From contig JAYKIS010000003.1 of NCBI GenBank assembly GCA_035286125.1, positions 1 to 64,000 of the forward strand: a stretch of 64,000 bases of DNA, read 5' to 3'. The DNA comes from VGJW01 sp035286125. GTDB lineage: Bacteria; Cyanobacteriota; Sericytochromatia; S15B-MN24; VGJW01. The notes below the pieces were generated by a model. It searched no databases. It worked only from the letters and a program-made list of their open reading frames with translations, and was not told the origin of the DNA. The translations under genes and the position numbers were made by a program. This document shows, in pieces, positions 49,093 through 57,693 of the stretch. Numbering within the stretch: the stretch's first letter is position 1; each line of letters starts with the position of its first letter.

Positions 49093-49712
49093 GGCTGCAC
49101 CGTGCCGATGCGAGGTTCCTGCCCCAGGCGCAAACGCTTCATGTTGTCCCTGTGCCGGAAGATGATCCAGGGACCAGCGAGACCGCCAAAGACCACGACG
49201 GGCAAGGGAACGGGCCACGGTCCCACGCCGAGGTTCCCGAGCCACAAGGCCAGAGGCATCGCCGCCGCCGCCCCGATACTGGCCACGGAAACGGTGCGCG
49301 TCGCGGCAAGAAGCGCAATCCAGATGAGCAGCACGACAGCTGCGCCAGCAGGCGAGAAGGTGAGTAGCGCACCCGCCGTCGTCGACACGCCCTTGCCACC
49401 GGCACCCCGAAGCCACGGTGAATGACCGTGGCCCACGAGGGCGAGCAGCGCCGCAGCGACCGCGACGGGCAAGGATGCCCCCAGGGACTCGGCAAGCAGG
49501 ATGGCCAGTGCACCCTTGCCGGCATCAAGCAACACGCAGCACGCCCCGATGAGCTTGCCCGCGGTCCGTGCGGCATTGGTGGCACCGACGTTGCGACTGC
49601 CCAGGGAGCGGACGTCCCGGCCCGTGAACCATCGCGGCAGCAGATAGGAGAAGGGAACGGTCCCGAGAAGCCAGGCCAAGGGCAGGACAAGCCACCAACC
49701 GACCGGGTTCAA
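49089..49712 (-). CDS. plsY: Glycerol-3-phosphate acyltransferase PlsY
   Basis: A 207-residue membrane enzyme. Conserved motifs are GTVPFSYLL, the first active site GSRNVGATNAAR, LDAGKGALA and the acyl-phosphate site GHGHSPWLRGAGGKGVSTTAG. It transfers acyl from acyl-phosphate to glycerol-3-phosphate, the first step of phospholipid synthesis. The TTG start at 49712 overlaps the der stop (TTGA). plsY after der is a frequent pairing. Confidence 0.96.
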   Translation of the reverse strand: MNPVGWWLVLPLAWLLGTVPFSYLLPRWFTGRDVRSLGSRNVGATNAARTAGKLIGACCVLLDAGKGALAILLAESLGASLPVAVAAALLALVGHGHSPWLRGAGGKGVSTTAGALLTFSPAGAAVVLLIWIALLAATRTVSVASIGAAAAMPLALWLGNLGVGPWPVPLPVVVFGGLAGPWIIFRHRDNMKRLRLGQEPRIGTVQP

Positions 49713-51034
49713 CGTTCGCGGCGCTCCCGACGCGGCCGGTAGATGAACCGTATGGGCACGCCGACGAAGCCGAAAGCATCCCGCATCCGATGCTCCAGAT
49801 ACCGCGTGTAGGAGGGCACGGAAAGTTCGGGTTCGTTGCAGAACAGGATGAAGGTCGGTGGATGGGTCGGCCCCTGCTGCGCGTAGTAGATCTTCAGGCG
49901 CCGGCCATGTCGGGTCGGAGCGGGTTGCATGGCCGTTGCCTCGGACATGACCTCGTTCAGGACTCCGGTCGTGATGCGACGGCCGTTCTCGTCAGCGACC
50001 TTGATGGCGGTGTCCAGCACCTGCAACGCGCGCTGGCCCGTCAGGGCAGAGATGAAGACGACAGGCGCGAAGTCCGCGTGCGGAAGGGCCGCCAGCACGT
50101 CGCGGCGAAAGGGCTCCATGGTGTGCTGGTCCTTGGGTACGAGATCCCATTTGTTGATGACGAGCACCAGGCCCTTGCCGCCTTCGACCGCCATCTCGGC
50201 CAGCCGCTTGTCCTGATCCGTGACACCCATCGTGCCGTCCATGACAAGCACCACGACATCGGCACGCTCGAGGGCCTTGAGCGCGCGGACGACGGAGAAC
50301 TGTTCCACACCATAGTCGACCTTGGACTTCCGTCGGATACCCGCCGTATCGACCAACCAGAATCGCCGCCCCTCGTGTTCGATGGCCGTGTCGATGGCGT
50401 CTCGCGTCGTCCCGGAGACGGGGGATACGATCATCCGGTCCTCGCCGATCAGGCGATTGACGAGTGAGCTCTTGCCCGCATTGGGACGTCCGACGACCGC
50501 AATGCGGATGGAGTCGTCTTCCTCGTGGGCATCGACCACCGGCAAGCCGACGAGCATCGCATCCAGCATGTCGCCCGTACCCGTTCCGTGCACCCCTGAT
50601 ACGGGCCAGGGCTGCCCAAGCCCGAGGGCATGGAAGTCGAGGACCTGTTCGAAGTCCTCGTACCTGTCGCACTTGTTGACGACCACAAGGACGGGCTTGC
50701 GGGACTTGCGCAGCAGATGGGCAATCTCGTCATCAGCGGGCAAACGACCTGCCTTGCCGTCCACGACGAACAGGACGAGGTCGGCCTCGGCAATGGCAAG
50801 GCGGGCCTGATCGGCGACCTGCGCCAGCATATCGTCATCGGTACCCGGGACGATGCCTCCGGTGTCGACGGCCAGGAACTGGCGACCACACCATTCGACG
50901 CGGGCATAGAGGCGGTCTCGGGTCACCCCCTCCTCACCGTGGACGATGGCCTCGCGTGACCCGACGAAGCGGTTCAGCAGCGTGGATTTGCCGACATTGG
51001 GACGACCGACGATGGCCACGATGGGCAGGTTCAA
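49709..51034 (-). CDS. der: Ribosome-assembly GTPase Der (EngA)
   Basis: Two tandem GTPase domains identify Der: VGRPNVGKSTLLN, DTGGI and NKCDRYE in the first, VGRPNAGKSSLVN, DTAGIRRKSKVDYG and NKWDLV in the second, followed by the KH-like domain (GRRLKIYYAQQGPTHPPTF). It acts in 50S subunit assembly. The 441-residue length is standard. Its ATG overlaps nif3 by 4 bases. Confidence 0.97.
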   Translation of the reverse strand: MNLPIVAIVGRPNVGKSTLLNRFVGSREAIVHGEEGVTRDRLYARVEWCGRQFLAVDTGGIVPGTDDDMLAQVADQARLAIAEADLVLFVVDGKAGRLPADDEIAHLLRKSRKPVLVVVNKCDRYEDFEQVLDFHALGLGQPWPVSGVHGTGTGDMLDAMLVGLPVVDAHEEDDSIRIAVVGRPNAGKSSLVNRLIGEDRMIVSPVSGTTRDAIDTAIEHEGRRFWLVDTAGIRRKSKVDYGVEQFSVVRALKALERADVVVLVMDGTMGVTDQDKRLAEMAVEGGKGLVLVINKWDLVPKDQHTMEPFRRDVLAALPHADFAPVVFISALTGQRALQVLDTAIKVADENGRRITTGVLNEVMSEATAMQPAPTRHGRRLKIYYAQQGPTHPPTFILFCNEPELSVPSYTRYLEHRMRDAFGFVGVPIRFIYRPRRERRER

Positions 51035-51822
51035 GACAACACCTCGAATGGTTCCGGCTCGCGAAAGCCCTGGACGGCTACGGTCCGCGGCAACCGCTCC
51101 CGAAGATAACCGACGACCACGTCCACGACGGGCTCCTCAGAGGCCTGATGACCGACCTCGAGCACACAGACCCCGTGAGCAGCCGCATCCAGGGCATCGT
51201 GGTAACGAATCTCGCCGGTGATGTAGAGGTCGAGGCCAAGCGCGGCGACGCGCGGCCAGAAGTCCCCACCCGAACCCGAGCAGACAGCCACCGTGGCCAC
51301 CTCACGGTCGTGACCGCGCACCAGCCGCAGCGAGCGCGCCTGCAGGGTGCGCCCCACTTCGCGACACAACGCATCGAGGGCACGGGGTGCCGCAAGGTGC
51401 CCCCAGAGGCCCAGGCCCCACGGCAGGCCGTCCTCGTCGCGCCCCTCGGGCACGAGAATCTGGTCCAGCTCCCAGCCCATCAGATCGGAAAGGCGCCTGT
51501 TGCAAGCCGTGACATCCAGGTTGGTGTGTGCGGCGTAGAGCATCAGATCCCCGGCGAGGGCTTCGGCGAGGATTCGCCCGGATTCGCGATCCGTCCGGAC
51601 CTCGGCGAGGGGCTTGAAAATCAGCGGATGATGGGTCACGAGCACGTTCGCACCCATGGCCCTCGCCGCACGGACGGCGGCCAGCGAAGGATTGACGCTG
51701 ACACAGACACCCGTAATGGCACCTGTGTCCCGCCCCACCTGCAGGCCGATACGGTCCCAGGACGCGGCCCGGGTCGGCGGAGCCAATACCTCGAGCCAGC
51801 GGACAAGCTCCGAGCGCTCCAT
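51031..51822 (-). CDS. Nif3-like dinuclear metal-centre protein
   Basis: A 263-residue single-domain NIF3 (YbgI/DUF34) protein. The metal ligands are THHPLIF, AHTNLDVT and the later GHQASEEP. Such proteins form hexamers; a GTP cyclohydrolase-I-related role has been proposed. The motif usually written WDNVGLQVG reads WDRIGLQVG here. The ATG at 51822 lacks a ribosome site; TAGCAT lies six bases upstream, so the operon nif3-der-plsY-rsmA-ispE probably begins with a leaderless mRNA. Confidence 0.92.
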   Translation of the reverse strand: MERSELVRWLEVLAPPTRAASWDRIGLQVGRDTGAITGVCVSVNPSLAAVRAARAMGANVLVTHHPLIFKPLAEVRTDRESGRILAEALAGDLMLYAAHTNLDVTACNRRLSDLMGWELDQILVPEGRDEDGLPWGLGLWGHLAAPRALDALCREVGRTLQARSLRLVRGHDREVATVAVCSGSGGDFWPRVAALGLDLYITGEIRYHDALDAAAHGVCVLEVGHQASEEPVVDVVVGYLRERLPRTVAVQGFREPEPFEVLS

Positions 51823-51828
51823 GAACTC

Positions 51829-51834
51829 ATGCTA
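51829..51834 (-). promoter_or_regulatory. Leaderless, extended -10 element (TGC-TAGCAT) of the nif3 operon
   Basis: On the minus strand TAGCAT-GAGTTC-ATG. The 12-mer GTGCTAGCATGA containing it is identical to the tRNA-Ser promoter. Confidence 0.6.
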
Positions 51835-51864
51835 GCACGGAGGCCCCGAAGCAGCCTGAGCGGC

Positions 51865-51870
51865 TATAAT
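51865..51870 (+). promoter_or_regulatory. -10 element (TATAAT) of the lysA-cdaA operon
   Basis: A perfect TATAAT lies in the 61-base gap between nif3 and lysA. It would give +1 near 51877, so the ATG at 51869 cannot be the start and 51884 is used. No -35 is evident. Confidence 0.55.
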
Positions 51871-51883
51871 GGAACAGACCTCC

Positions 51884-53227
51884 ATGCCCGTCGATGCCCC
51901 CCCGACCCGCTCCATGCCCGCCACGTTCCGGCCAGCCTCGGCCACGTCTGGCGCAGCGGGCTGGCAAGTAGGCGGAAACCCTCTGGCCGAGCTGGCCGAG
52001 GACCTCGGCACCCCCGTCTGGGTGGTCGACACCGGCGAAATCCGGTCACGTCTCCAACGCCTCGTTGCGGCGTGCAGTGCCCACTGGCCCTCCGGTTCGC
52101 GGATTCTCTTCGCAAGCAAGGCGCATGGCCATCCGGCCATCGCCCGGCTGATGGCCGACGGAGGAGCCGACCTCGAGACGGTATCCATCGGCGAGGTCGA
52201 GGCGGCCGTGGCGGCTGGGGTAGCGGGGGCTCGCATCGTCCTGCAGGGCCACGGACGGACACCCGACGATCACGTCCGGGCTCTTGCCCATGGCTTGCGG
52301 AGCTTCCACGTCGATGCTTGCGACGAGATTGCCCCGCTGGCCGAGGCAGCCGCTCGCGCCGATGTCACGATCGATGTGCTGGTGCGCGTCCTGCCGGGTA
52401 TTGCTGCAGACACCCACCCTGCCCTCGCGACAGGCGTCGCAGGCAGCAAGTTCGGCCTGCCCGAGGGCCAGGAGCTGGATCGCGCGATCTCGGACATCCG
52501 CCGTGCCGGCCATCTGCGGCTGGTCGGCCTGCAGTTCCACACGGGTTCCCAGATCCACGACTCCGAAACATTCAGGGCGACCGGGGCCGTGGCCGGGAGA
52601 ATCGCCGCGGACCTGTACCGCCGCTTGGGCTGGATGCCCGCCGTGCTGGACCTCGGAGGCGGTCTGGCCGTGCCCTACGGCCCGGACGATGCCGAGCCCG
52701 GGCCGGAAGCCTGGATTGCGGCGTTGGCCGAAGGCTTCGCCGAAGGTTGGCCCGACGCTCCGTCCCCCTGGCCCCAGCTGGTCGTGGAACCGGGCCGCTG
52801 GCTGGTCGCTACGGCCGGGTGCACGGTCTACACCGTCCTCTCCGTCAAGCCTGCCAATGGCTGCGTCGTTGTCGATGGGGGCCTCGCGGACAACCCCCGG
52901 GTCGCCTTGTACGAAGCGAGCTACGTCCACGAAGGCCTGCTGCCCGGGCAATCGGAGGGCGGACGGACGTGGCGGCTCGTCGGCAGGACCTGCGAGGAGG
53001 GCGACGAGTTGGGTACCGTGATGCTTCGGGACCCCCGCCCCGGTGATCGCATCGTCGGCTGGGTCGCAGGAGCCTACCACTACGCCATGGCCTCCCGCTA
53101 CAACCGCCTGCCCCGACCTGCGCTCGTCCTGGTCGAGGATGGCCGTCGCGCGGTGGCCAGCCGCCGTGAGCATCCTGCCGACCTGCTGGCTGCGGAATTC
53201 CCCTCGCCCGAGTGGTCCCTGCGATGA
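51884..53227 (+). CDS. lysA: Diaminopimelate decarboxylase (group IV PLP decarboxylase)
   Basis: The protein (about 447 residues) has the alanine-racemase-type barrel with the PLP Lys in FASKAHGHP, the FHTGSQIHDS segment, DLGGGLAVPYG, VEPGRWLVATAG and the C-terminal GRTCEEGDELG with its substrate Cys. It decarboxylates meso-DAP to lysine, linking lysine and peptidoglycan precursor pools. A related diamino acid decarboxylase cannot be excluded. The cdaA start overlaps its stop (ATGA). Confidence 0.88.
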   Translation: MPVDAPPTRSMPATFRPASATSGAAGWQVGGNPLAELAEDLGTPVWVVDTGEIRSRLQRLVAACSAHWPSGSRILFASKAHGHPAIARLMADGGADLETVSIGEVEAAVAAGVAGARIVLQGHGRTPDDHVRALAHGLRSFHVDACDEIAPLAEAAARADVTIDVLVRVLPGIAADTHPALATGVAGSKFGLPEGQELDRAISDIRRAGHLRLVGLQFHTGSQIHDSETFRATGAVAGRIAADLYRRLGWMPAVLDLGGGLAVPYGPDDAEPGPEAWIAALAEGFAEGWPDAPSPWPQLVVEPGRWLVATAGCTVYTVLSVKPANGCVVVDGGLADNPRVALYEASYVHEGLLPGQSEGGRTWRLVGRTCEEGDELGTVMLRDPRPGDRIVGWVAGAYHYAMASRYNRLPRPALVLVEDGRRAVASRREHPADLLAAEFPSPEWSLR

Positions 53228-54078
53228 GCACGTCCGCCATTCTCGACGCCCTGGTGCGGCTGCTTTCGGTCCTGCGCTGGCAGGACCTGCTCGACATCAC
53301 CATCGTGTCCCTGGTGTTCTATCGGCTGTTTCTGCTGATCCGCGGCACCCGCGCCGTCCAGTTGCTGCGCGGCCTGTTGCTGCTGCTGACGGCCTATCTT
53401 GTCGCCAATGCCCTGCAACTGCACACCATCACGTGGCTGGTCCAGAGCACGGCCACGATGCTGATCGTGGCGGTCCCTCTGGTCTTCCAGCCGGAGTTGC
53501 GACGGGCGCTCGCGATGCTGGGGCAGGGCGAGATATTCCGTCCCGAGCGATTCGCGGCGGCACGCCCCGACGAAGAAGTCCAGCATCTCATTGGCGAACT
53601 TGTGGCAACAGCCCGTGTACTTACCAGCCGCAAGGTCGGTGCGCTGATCATCCTCGAACGCCAGACCGGACTCAAGGAGTTCGCCGAGACAGGCACCGCC
53701 ATTGGCGCCAAGGTATCGGCCGAATTGCTAACCAGCCTGTTCCTTCCCGGGAGCCCGCTGCACGATGGCGCGGTCCTGCTGCGTGGCGACCGTATCGTGG
53801 CCGCCGGTGCCCTGCTGCCGCTTTCCGAGACCATCCGGCGCTCGGCGCGACGTCCGATCGGCACCCGCCACCGGGCTGCGCTGGGCCTCACGGAAACGAC
53901 GGATGCCCTGGCCATCGTGGTCTCCGAGGAGACCGGGGCGTTGTCCCTTGCCGAGCAGGGCCAGTTGCACCGTTTCCTGACTGAAGACGAGTTGCGGGGG
54001 CGCCTCGAAGGTGCCCTGATGCTGTCGCGCCCCCCCGTGCCGAGTCCGCTCGGCCGACTCCTGCTGAGTCGCCGATGA
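53224..54078 (+). CDS. cdaA: Diadenylate cyclase CdaA
   Basis: Three N-terminal helices (to about residue 90) anchor a DAC domain. The catalytic motifs are LHDGAVLLRG (DGA) and GTRHRAALGL (RHR), both intact, with NALSE-like LPLSET between. CdaA makes c-di-AMP from two ATP, controlling K+ and osmotic balance and cell-wall homeostasis in other bacteria. It is flanked by lysA and cdaR with 4-base overlaps. No glmM follows, unlike Firmicutes. Confidence 0.96.
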   Translation: MSTSAILDALVRLLSVLRWQDLLDITIVSLVFYRLFLLIRGTRAVQLLRGLLLLLTAYLVANALQLHTITWLVQSTATMLIVAVPLVFQPELRRALAMLGQGEIFRPERFAAARPDEEVQHLIGELVATARVLTSRKVGALIILERQTGLKEFAETGTAIGAKVSAELLTSLFLPGSPLHDGAVLLRGDRIVAAGALLPLSETIRRSARRPIGTRHRAALGLTETTDALAIVVSEETGALSLAEQGQLHRFLTEDELRGRLEGALMLSRPPVPSPLGRLLLSRR

Positions 54079-54548
54079 TCCGCCTCGGACGCCAGGAGGA
54101 CGGGACCCGCGGCCTGCGGCTGCTGGCCTTCCTGATGGCGATCGCCATGTGGGGCTTCGTCGGCGTCAGCCAGGAGCGGTTCAAGGGCGAGGCCGAGCAG
54201 CGTCGCATCACCGTGCAGGTCACGCTGCGCAGCACGTCGGGCGAGGCCAGTCCGTCCGCACGCGTGGAACCCGCATGGGTCGATGTCCGGCTCCAGGGCC
54301 CTGCCGACCTCCTGAATGCGCTCGGGGACGCCCCCCCCACAGCCTCCGTGACGGTACCGGAGCGCTTCAGGGCCGGCGATCGCCTGCCTGTCCAGCTTGA
54401 GGTACCGGAGGGTGTCGTCAGCGAAGTCCTGCCCGACCGCGTGACTTGCTGGCCCGAACCGGGTGCAGGCGTCTCGCCGGCCCGCATCCCGGATCAGGGC
54501 CCGGGCCGAGTGGCACCAGGACAGCCCGTGACGGCCGACATCCCATGA
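54075..54548 (+). CDS. cdaR: CdaR/YbbR-like regulator of CdaA
   Basis: One transmembrane helix (LLAFLMAIAMWGFVGVSQE) is followed by a single YbbR-type beta domain to residue 157. The family includes B. subtilis CdaR, which regulates CdaA and has about four YbbR repeats; here there is only one, so it is a minimal form. The product would sit on the outer face of the inner membrane. Its ATG overlaps cdaA by 4 bases, supporting a CdaA-CdaR complex. Confidence 0.8.
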   Translation: MIRLGRQEDGTRGLRLLAFLMAIAMWGFVGVSQERFKGEAEQRRITVQVTLRSTSGEASPSARVEPAWVDVRLQGPADLLNALGDAPPTASVTVPERFRAGDRLPVQLEVPEGVVSEVLPDRVTCWPEPGAGVSPARIPDQGPGRVAPGQPVTADIP

Positions 54549-55276
54549 GTGGCGTGTTTGATCGGCTCTCCAGAGAGCGCCTGCCGGGCCACGTCGCCAT
54601 CATCATGGACGGCAACCGACGCTGGGCCAAGCAGCGATTGTTGCCCGCCACGGCTGGCCATGAGGCGGGACGACGGACGCTCAAGCGGATCGTCCAGGCG
54701 TGCCGGAACCTGGGCATTCCCTATCTCACGGTCTATGCCTTTTCGACCGAGAACTGGTCCCGCAGCCGCGAGGAAGTCGGCTTCCTCTGGGCCCTGTTCC
54801 GGGAGACGCTGCGGTCCGAAATTCGCGAACTCGACGCGGCTGGCGTCAGGATGACCTTTCCGGGGGAACGCGACGCGCTGCCCCATGACATCCGCACCCT
54901 CGTCGAGGAAGCCGAGGACCGCACCGCGAGGCACGGAGGCCTCACGCTCAACATCGCGCTCAACTACGGTAGCCGGGCGGAAATCCTGCGTGCCGTCCGC
55001 CATCTGGCGACCGAGGTCTCGGAAGGCCGACTGGAACCCGGGGCGATCGATGAAGGCCGCGTGGCCTCAGCGCTCGACACGGCCGGACAACCGGACCCCG
55101 ACTTGCTGATCCGCACAAGCGGTGAATCGCGCCTGTCCAACTTCCTGCTGTGGCAGTTGGCGTACGCCGAGTTGCACATTACCCCCGTCCTGTGGCCAGA
55201 CTTTGACGACGTGGCCCTCGCGCGCGCGCTCGAAGACTTCCAGGCCCGGGAGCGACGCTTCGGGGGTGGTGCGTGA
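54545..55276 (+). CDS. uppS: Isoprenyl (undecaprenyl) diphosphate synthase
   Basis: The 243-residue cis-prenyltransferase shows the catalytic MDGNRRWAK with its Asp, AGHEAGRRTLKRIV, YAFSTENWSRS, LNYGSRAEI and LIRTSGESRLSNFLLWQ. It makes the C55 lipid carrier for peptidoglycan and surface glycan synthesis. It overlaps cdaR by 4 bases (ATGA), placing c-di-AMP production and the wall carrier in one operon. Confidence 0.97.
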   Translation: MSGVFDRLSRERLPGHVAIIMDGNRRWAKQRLLPATAGHEAGRRTLKRIVQACRNLGIPYLTVYAFSTENWSRSREEVGFLWALFRETLRSEIRELDAAGVRMTFPGERDALPHDIRTLVEEAEDRTARHGGLTLNIALNYGSRAEILRAVRHLATEVSEGRLEPGAIDEGRVASALDTAGQPDPDLLIRTSGESRLSNFLLWQLAYAELHITPVLWPDFDDVALARALEDFQARERRFGGGA

Positions 55277-56316
55277 TTCATCTGGTTCGGGGCGAAAAGA
55301 GTGGCGCCGAGAAGGATGGGCCCTACAGCATCGATGAGTACGATGCGGCCGAATGGTTGCGCGACCAGCTCGAGGTGTGGTTGCCCGCGGAGCTTCGTCC
55401 CATGAACCTGACCAGCTTCGAGGGCGGCGGGGCAAGGGTCGTCGAGGTCCAGGCGGCGCTCAGGACTCCGTCGTTCTTCGGGGATCGGGTCGTGATCGTC
55501 CGGAACTGCCATTGGTTCTCTGCATCGGGCAAGGATGCTCCGAACGAGGGGGACAAGGCCGTGCTTGTCTCGTGGCTGAACGAGCAACGGCCCGAGGCAG
55601 GACACCTGGTCCTGCTCGCCGCAGGCTCTCCCAACAAGACGACTCGACAGTACAAGGCCTTCGCCTCGGCCCTGTCGAACAAGACGGCCGTGGAGCACGT
55701 GTTTCCGGGTCCGAATCCCTATAACGACCGAGCGACGGTGGCGTGGCTGGCAAGTCGGGCAGGCCGCATGGGCCTGAAGCTTCAATCGGGCGTCGCGGAG
55801 GCCGTGGTGGCACGAATCGGCCAGGACAAGGGAACGCTGATCCACGAACTGGACAAGCTGACAGCCTTTGCAGACGGCAGGCCGGTCACCTGCGAAGAGG
55901 TCGATCTGCTTTGTCATTCGGAAGAAAGCGAGGTATTCCCGGTCATCGAAGCCCTCCTGGCGTTTGACCTGCCCGGTGTCCTTGCCGCCTACGACGAGGT
56001 CGCGCGCCAGAAGCACCCGCTGGAGTGCCTCGCGACCATGGCGTCGGTCTGGCGCCACTACGTCTGCTGCAAGGACCTGGCTGGACAGCGGTTAGGTCCC
56101 GACAAGATTGCACGCCAGCTCAAGGCTCACCCATTCAAGGTCCAGAAGGATCTCGAGGCCCTCCGCCACTGGTCCCTCGAGGCGCTGGTCAAGGGCCTCG
56201 AGGCGATCGTGGCTTACGATCACGCGCTCAAGCGTGGTCTGGCAGATGACCGGGAGGGGTTTCATCTCCTGTTGGCCCGGCTGGTACAGCTGGGCCGCGC
56301 GCGCGCCCGGGCCTGA
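55273..56316 (+). CDS. holA: DNA polymerase III delta subunit
   Basis: A 347-residue clamp-loader delta subunit. It has the N-terminal NTPase-like fold (LRTPSFFGDRVVIVRNCHW), the middle NKTTRQYKAFASAL and the C-terminal AQL-type collar with PFKVQKDLEALRHWSLEAL. It opens the beta clamp. Its GTG overlaps uppS (GTGA). The 3' end overlaps the convergent methyltransferase gene by 89 bases. Confidence 0.9.
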   Translation: MIHLVRGEKSGAEKDGPYSIDEYDAAEWLRDQLEVWLPAELRPMNLTSFEGGGARVVEVQAALRTPSFFGDRVVIVRNCHWFSASGKDAPNEGDKAVLVSWLNEQRPEAGHLVLLAAGSPNKTTRQYKAFASALSNKTAVEHVFPGPNPYNDRATVAWLASRAGRMGLKLQSGVAEAVVARIGQDKGTLIHELDKLTAFADGRPVTCEEVDLLCHSEESEVFPVIEALLAFDLPGVLAAYDEVARQKHPLECLATMASVWRHYVCCKDLAGQRLGPDKIARQLKAHPFKVQKDLEALRHWSLEALVKGLEAIVAYDHALKRGLADDREGFHLLLARLVQLGRARARA

Positions 56317-57016
56317 GCCCCAGCTTCAAGGCCACCTTGGACGCCACCTGGCGCAGCAAGGCCGCCTCCTCGTCCGAAAAGGCAAGGCGGGCCAGCAACC
56401 GGCGGGCCGTCATGAGCTTCTTGGACCTGTGGTGGTCCCGCAAGACGCCCAGGGCCACGAGGGCCGACTCGAGGCGATCATCGATGCGAAACCGATGGCG
56501 AAGGCGGCCATCAGGAACCTGCACCACTGGCGCCCCTGTCCGCATCCTCGAGAACTCCCACCCCAGCAACAACACGGCCTGTGCAAGGTTGAAGGATTCG
56601 CCCGGCCTGCGCGAAGGCAGGCGGACGCACTGGTCGCAACGCCGAAGCATCTCGGTGGAAAGGCCGTACTTTTCGGACCCGAACAGCAGGGCAACACGCC
56701 CGGGCACGGTCCCCGCAAGCGCCACCGCCCCTTCAGGGTCCAGCGGCGGCAGGTCATCGGTCTTGGGGCGTGCCGAAGTCCCGATCACCAGATCGCAGCC
56801 CTCGAGGGCCGACTCCAGATCTTCGGTCTCCCGGAAGCCATCCAGGACGTCGGGCACGTGGACGGCCATCATGCGGGCTTCGGGCTGATTCTTCAGGCCA
56901 GATGAGCCCACGATCACGACGTCTGCCAGGCCGAGATGCGCGACTGCACGGGCAATCGACCCCAGATTCCCGGGCACGCCGGGCTGATGCAGCACGATCC
57001 TCAGACGCTCACGCAT
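56228..57016 (-). CDS. SPOUT family RNA methyltransferase (TrmJ/TrmH type)
   Basis: The 262-residue protein has the SPOUT knot motifs: VLHQPGVPGNLGSIARAVA (motif 1), LFGSEKYGLSTEML (motif 2) and LPSRRPGESFNLAQAVLLLG (motif 3). This pattern fits TrmJ or a related 2'-O-methyltransferase of tRNA or rRNA. The start is ATG 57016 with GGGAGG 5 bases upstream. The C-terminal 30 residues (rich in Pro, Gly, Arg) are encoded antiparallel to the end of holA, so the extension may be recent. Confidence 0.88.
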   Translation of the reverse strand: MRERLRIVLHQPGVPGNLGSIARAVAHLGLADVVIVGSSGLKNQPEARMMAVHVPDVLDGFRETEDLESALEGCDLVIGTSARPKTDDLPPLDPEGAVALAGTVPGRVALLFGSEKYGLSTEMLRRCDQCVRLPSRRPGESFNLAQAVLLLGWEFSRMRTGAPVVQVPDGRLRHRFRIDDRLESALVALGVLRDHHRSKKLMTARRLLARLAFSDEEAALLRQVASKVALKLGLRPGRARGPAVPAGPTGDETPPGHLPDHA

Positions 57017-57039
57017 CGCGCCCTCCCAGGGACCAAAGG

Positions 57040-57045
57040 TATCAT
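57040..57045 (+). promoter_or_regulatory. Leaderless -10 element (TATCAT) of eda
   Basis: TATCAT-GGACCC-ATG; the six-base spacing puts the start codon at the expected +1. There is no ribosome site. Confidence 0.6.
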
Positions 57046-57051
57046 GGACCC

Positions 57052-57693
57052 ATGGACCGGCGTGGGGAAGTTGCGGCTCGCCTGGCTGGGGGCAAGCTTG
57101 TTGCGGTGCTGCGGACCGGCATGGCGGACGAGGCCATATGGCTTGGCGAATGCCTGCTCGATCTCGGTTGGCCGGCCATCGAGGTGACGTGGACGATTCC
57201 CGATCCGGGCCGGGTACTACGCCATCTGGCGGAACGTGCACTCCAGGGAGCGACCCTGGTAGGTGCAGGCACGATTCGCAACAGACCCGATGCCCTCGAA
57301 GCCATTGCCGCCGGCGCCCGGTACCTGGTCAGTCCGGCGCGGCCCGCGGGACTGGCCGATTTGGCACACCACCATGACCTGCCCGTCGTCCTCGGGGCCC
57401 TCACGCCCCACGAGATCCACGAGGCAATCGAGGAAGGGGCTGACTTCGTGAAGATTTTCCCCATCCACCGCGTTGGCGGGGCCGGGTACCTTCGTGACGT
57501 TCGCGCGCCGTTCCCCGACCTGCGAGCCTTCGCATCCGGGGGCATCGAGCCAGGTGATGCCGGAGCCTATCTGCAGGCGGGAGCGACCGTCGTCAGCCTG
57601 GGCCAGACCCTGACACCCGGCGACACCCTCGGTTGTCGCAGTGCCGAACGCGTGGCTGCGTGTGTGGCAACGGCCCGCGCATCCCTCGCCTAG
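57052..57693 (+). CDS. eda: 2-dehydro-3-deoxyphosphogluconate (KDPG/KHG) aldolase
   Basis: A 213-residue class I aldolase barrel. The catalytic Lys is K134 in DFVKIFPIH, the general acid Glu is E44 in IEVTWTIP, and VAVLRTGMADEAI and ATLVGAGTIRN are also conserved. It cleaves KDPG to pyruvate and glyceraldehyde 3-phosphate in the Entner-Doudoroff pathway, or a related keto acid. No edd or kinase gene is in the window. Its stop overlaps the convergent response regulator stop (CTAG). Confidence 0.9.
   Translation: MDRRGEVAARLAGGKLVAVLRTGMADEAIWLGECLLDLGWPAIEVTWTIPDPGRVLRHLAERALQGATLVGAGTIRNRPDALEAIAAGARYLVSPARPAGLADLAHHHDLPVVLGALTPHEIHEAIEEGADFVKIFPIHRVGGAGYLRDVRAPFPDLRAFASGGIEPGDAGAYLQAGATVVSLGQTLTPGDTLGCRSAERVAACVATARASLA

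Noticed and set aside
50956..53046. Plus-strand frame opposite nif3 running into lysA
   Set aside because: It crosses the clearly coding nif3 region and the lysA promoter; the protein is low-complexity.
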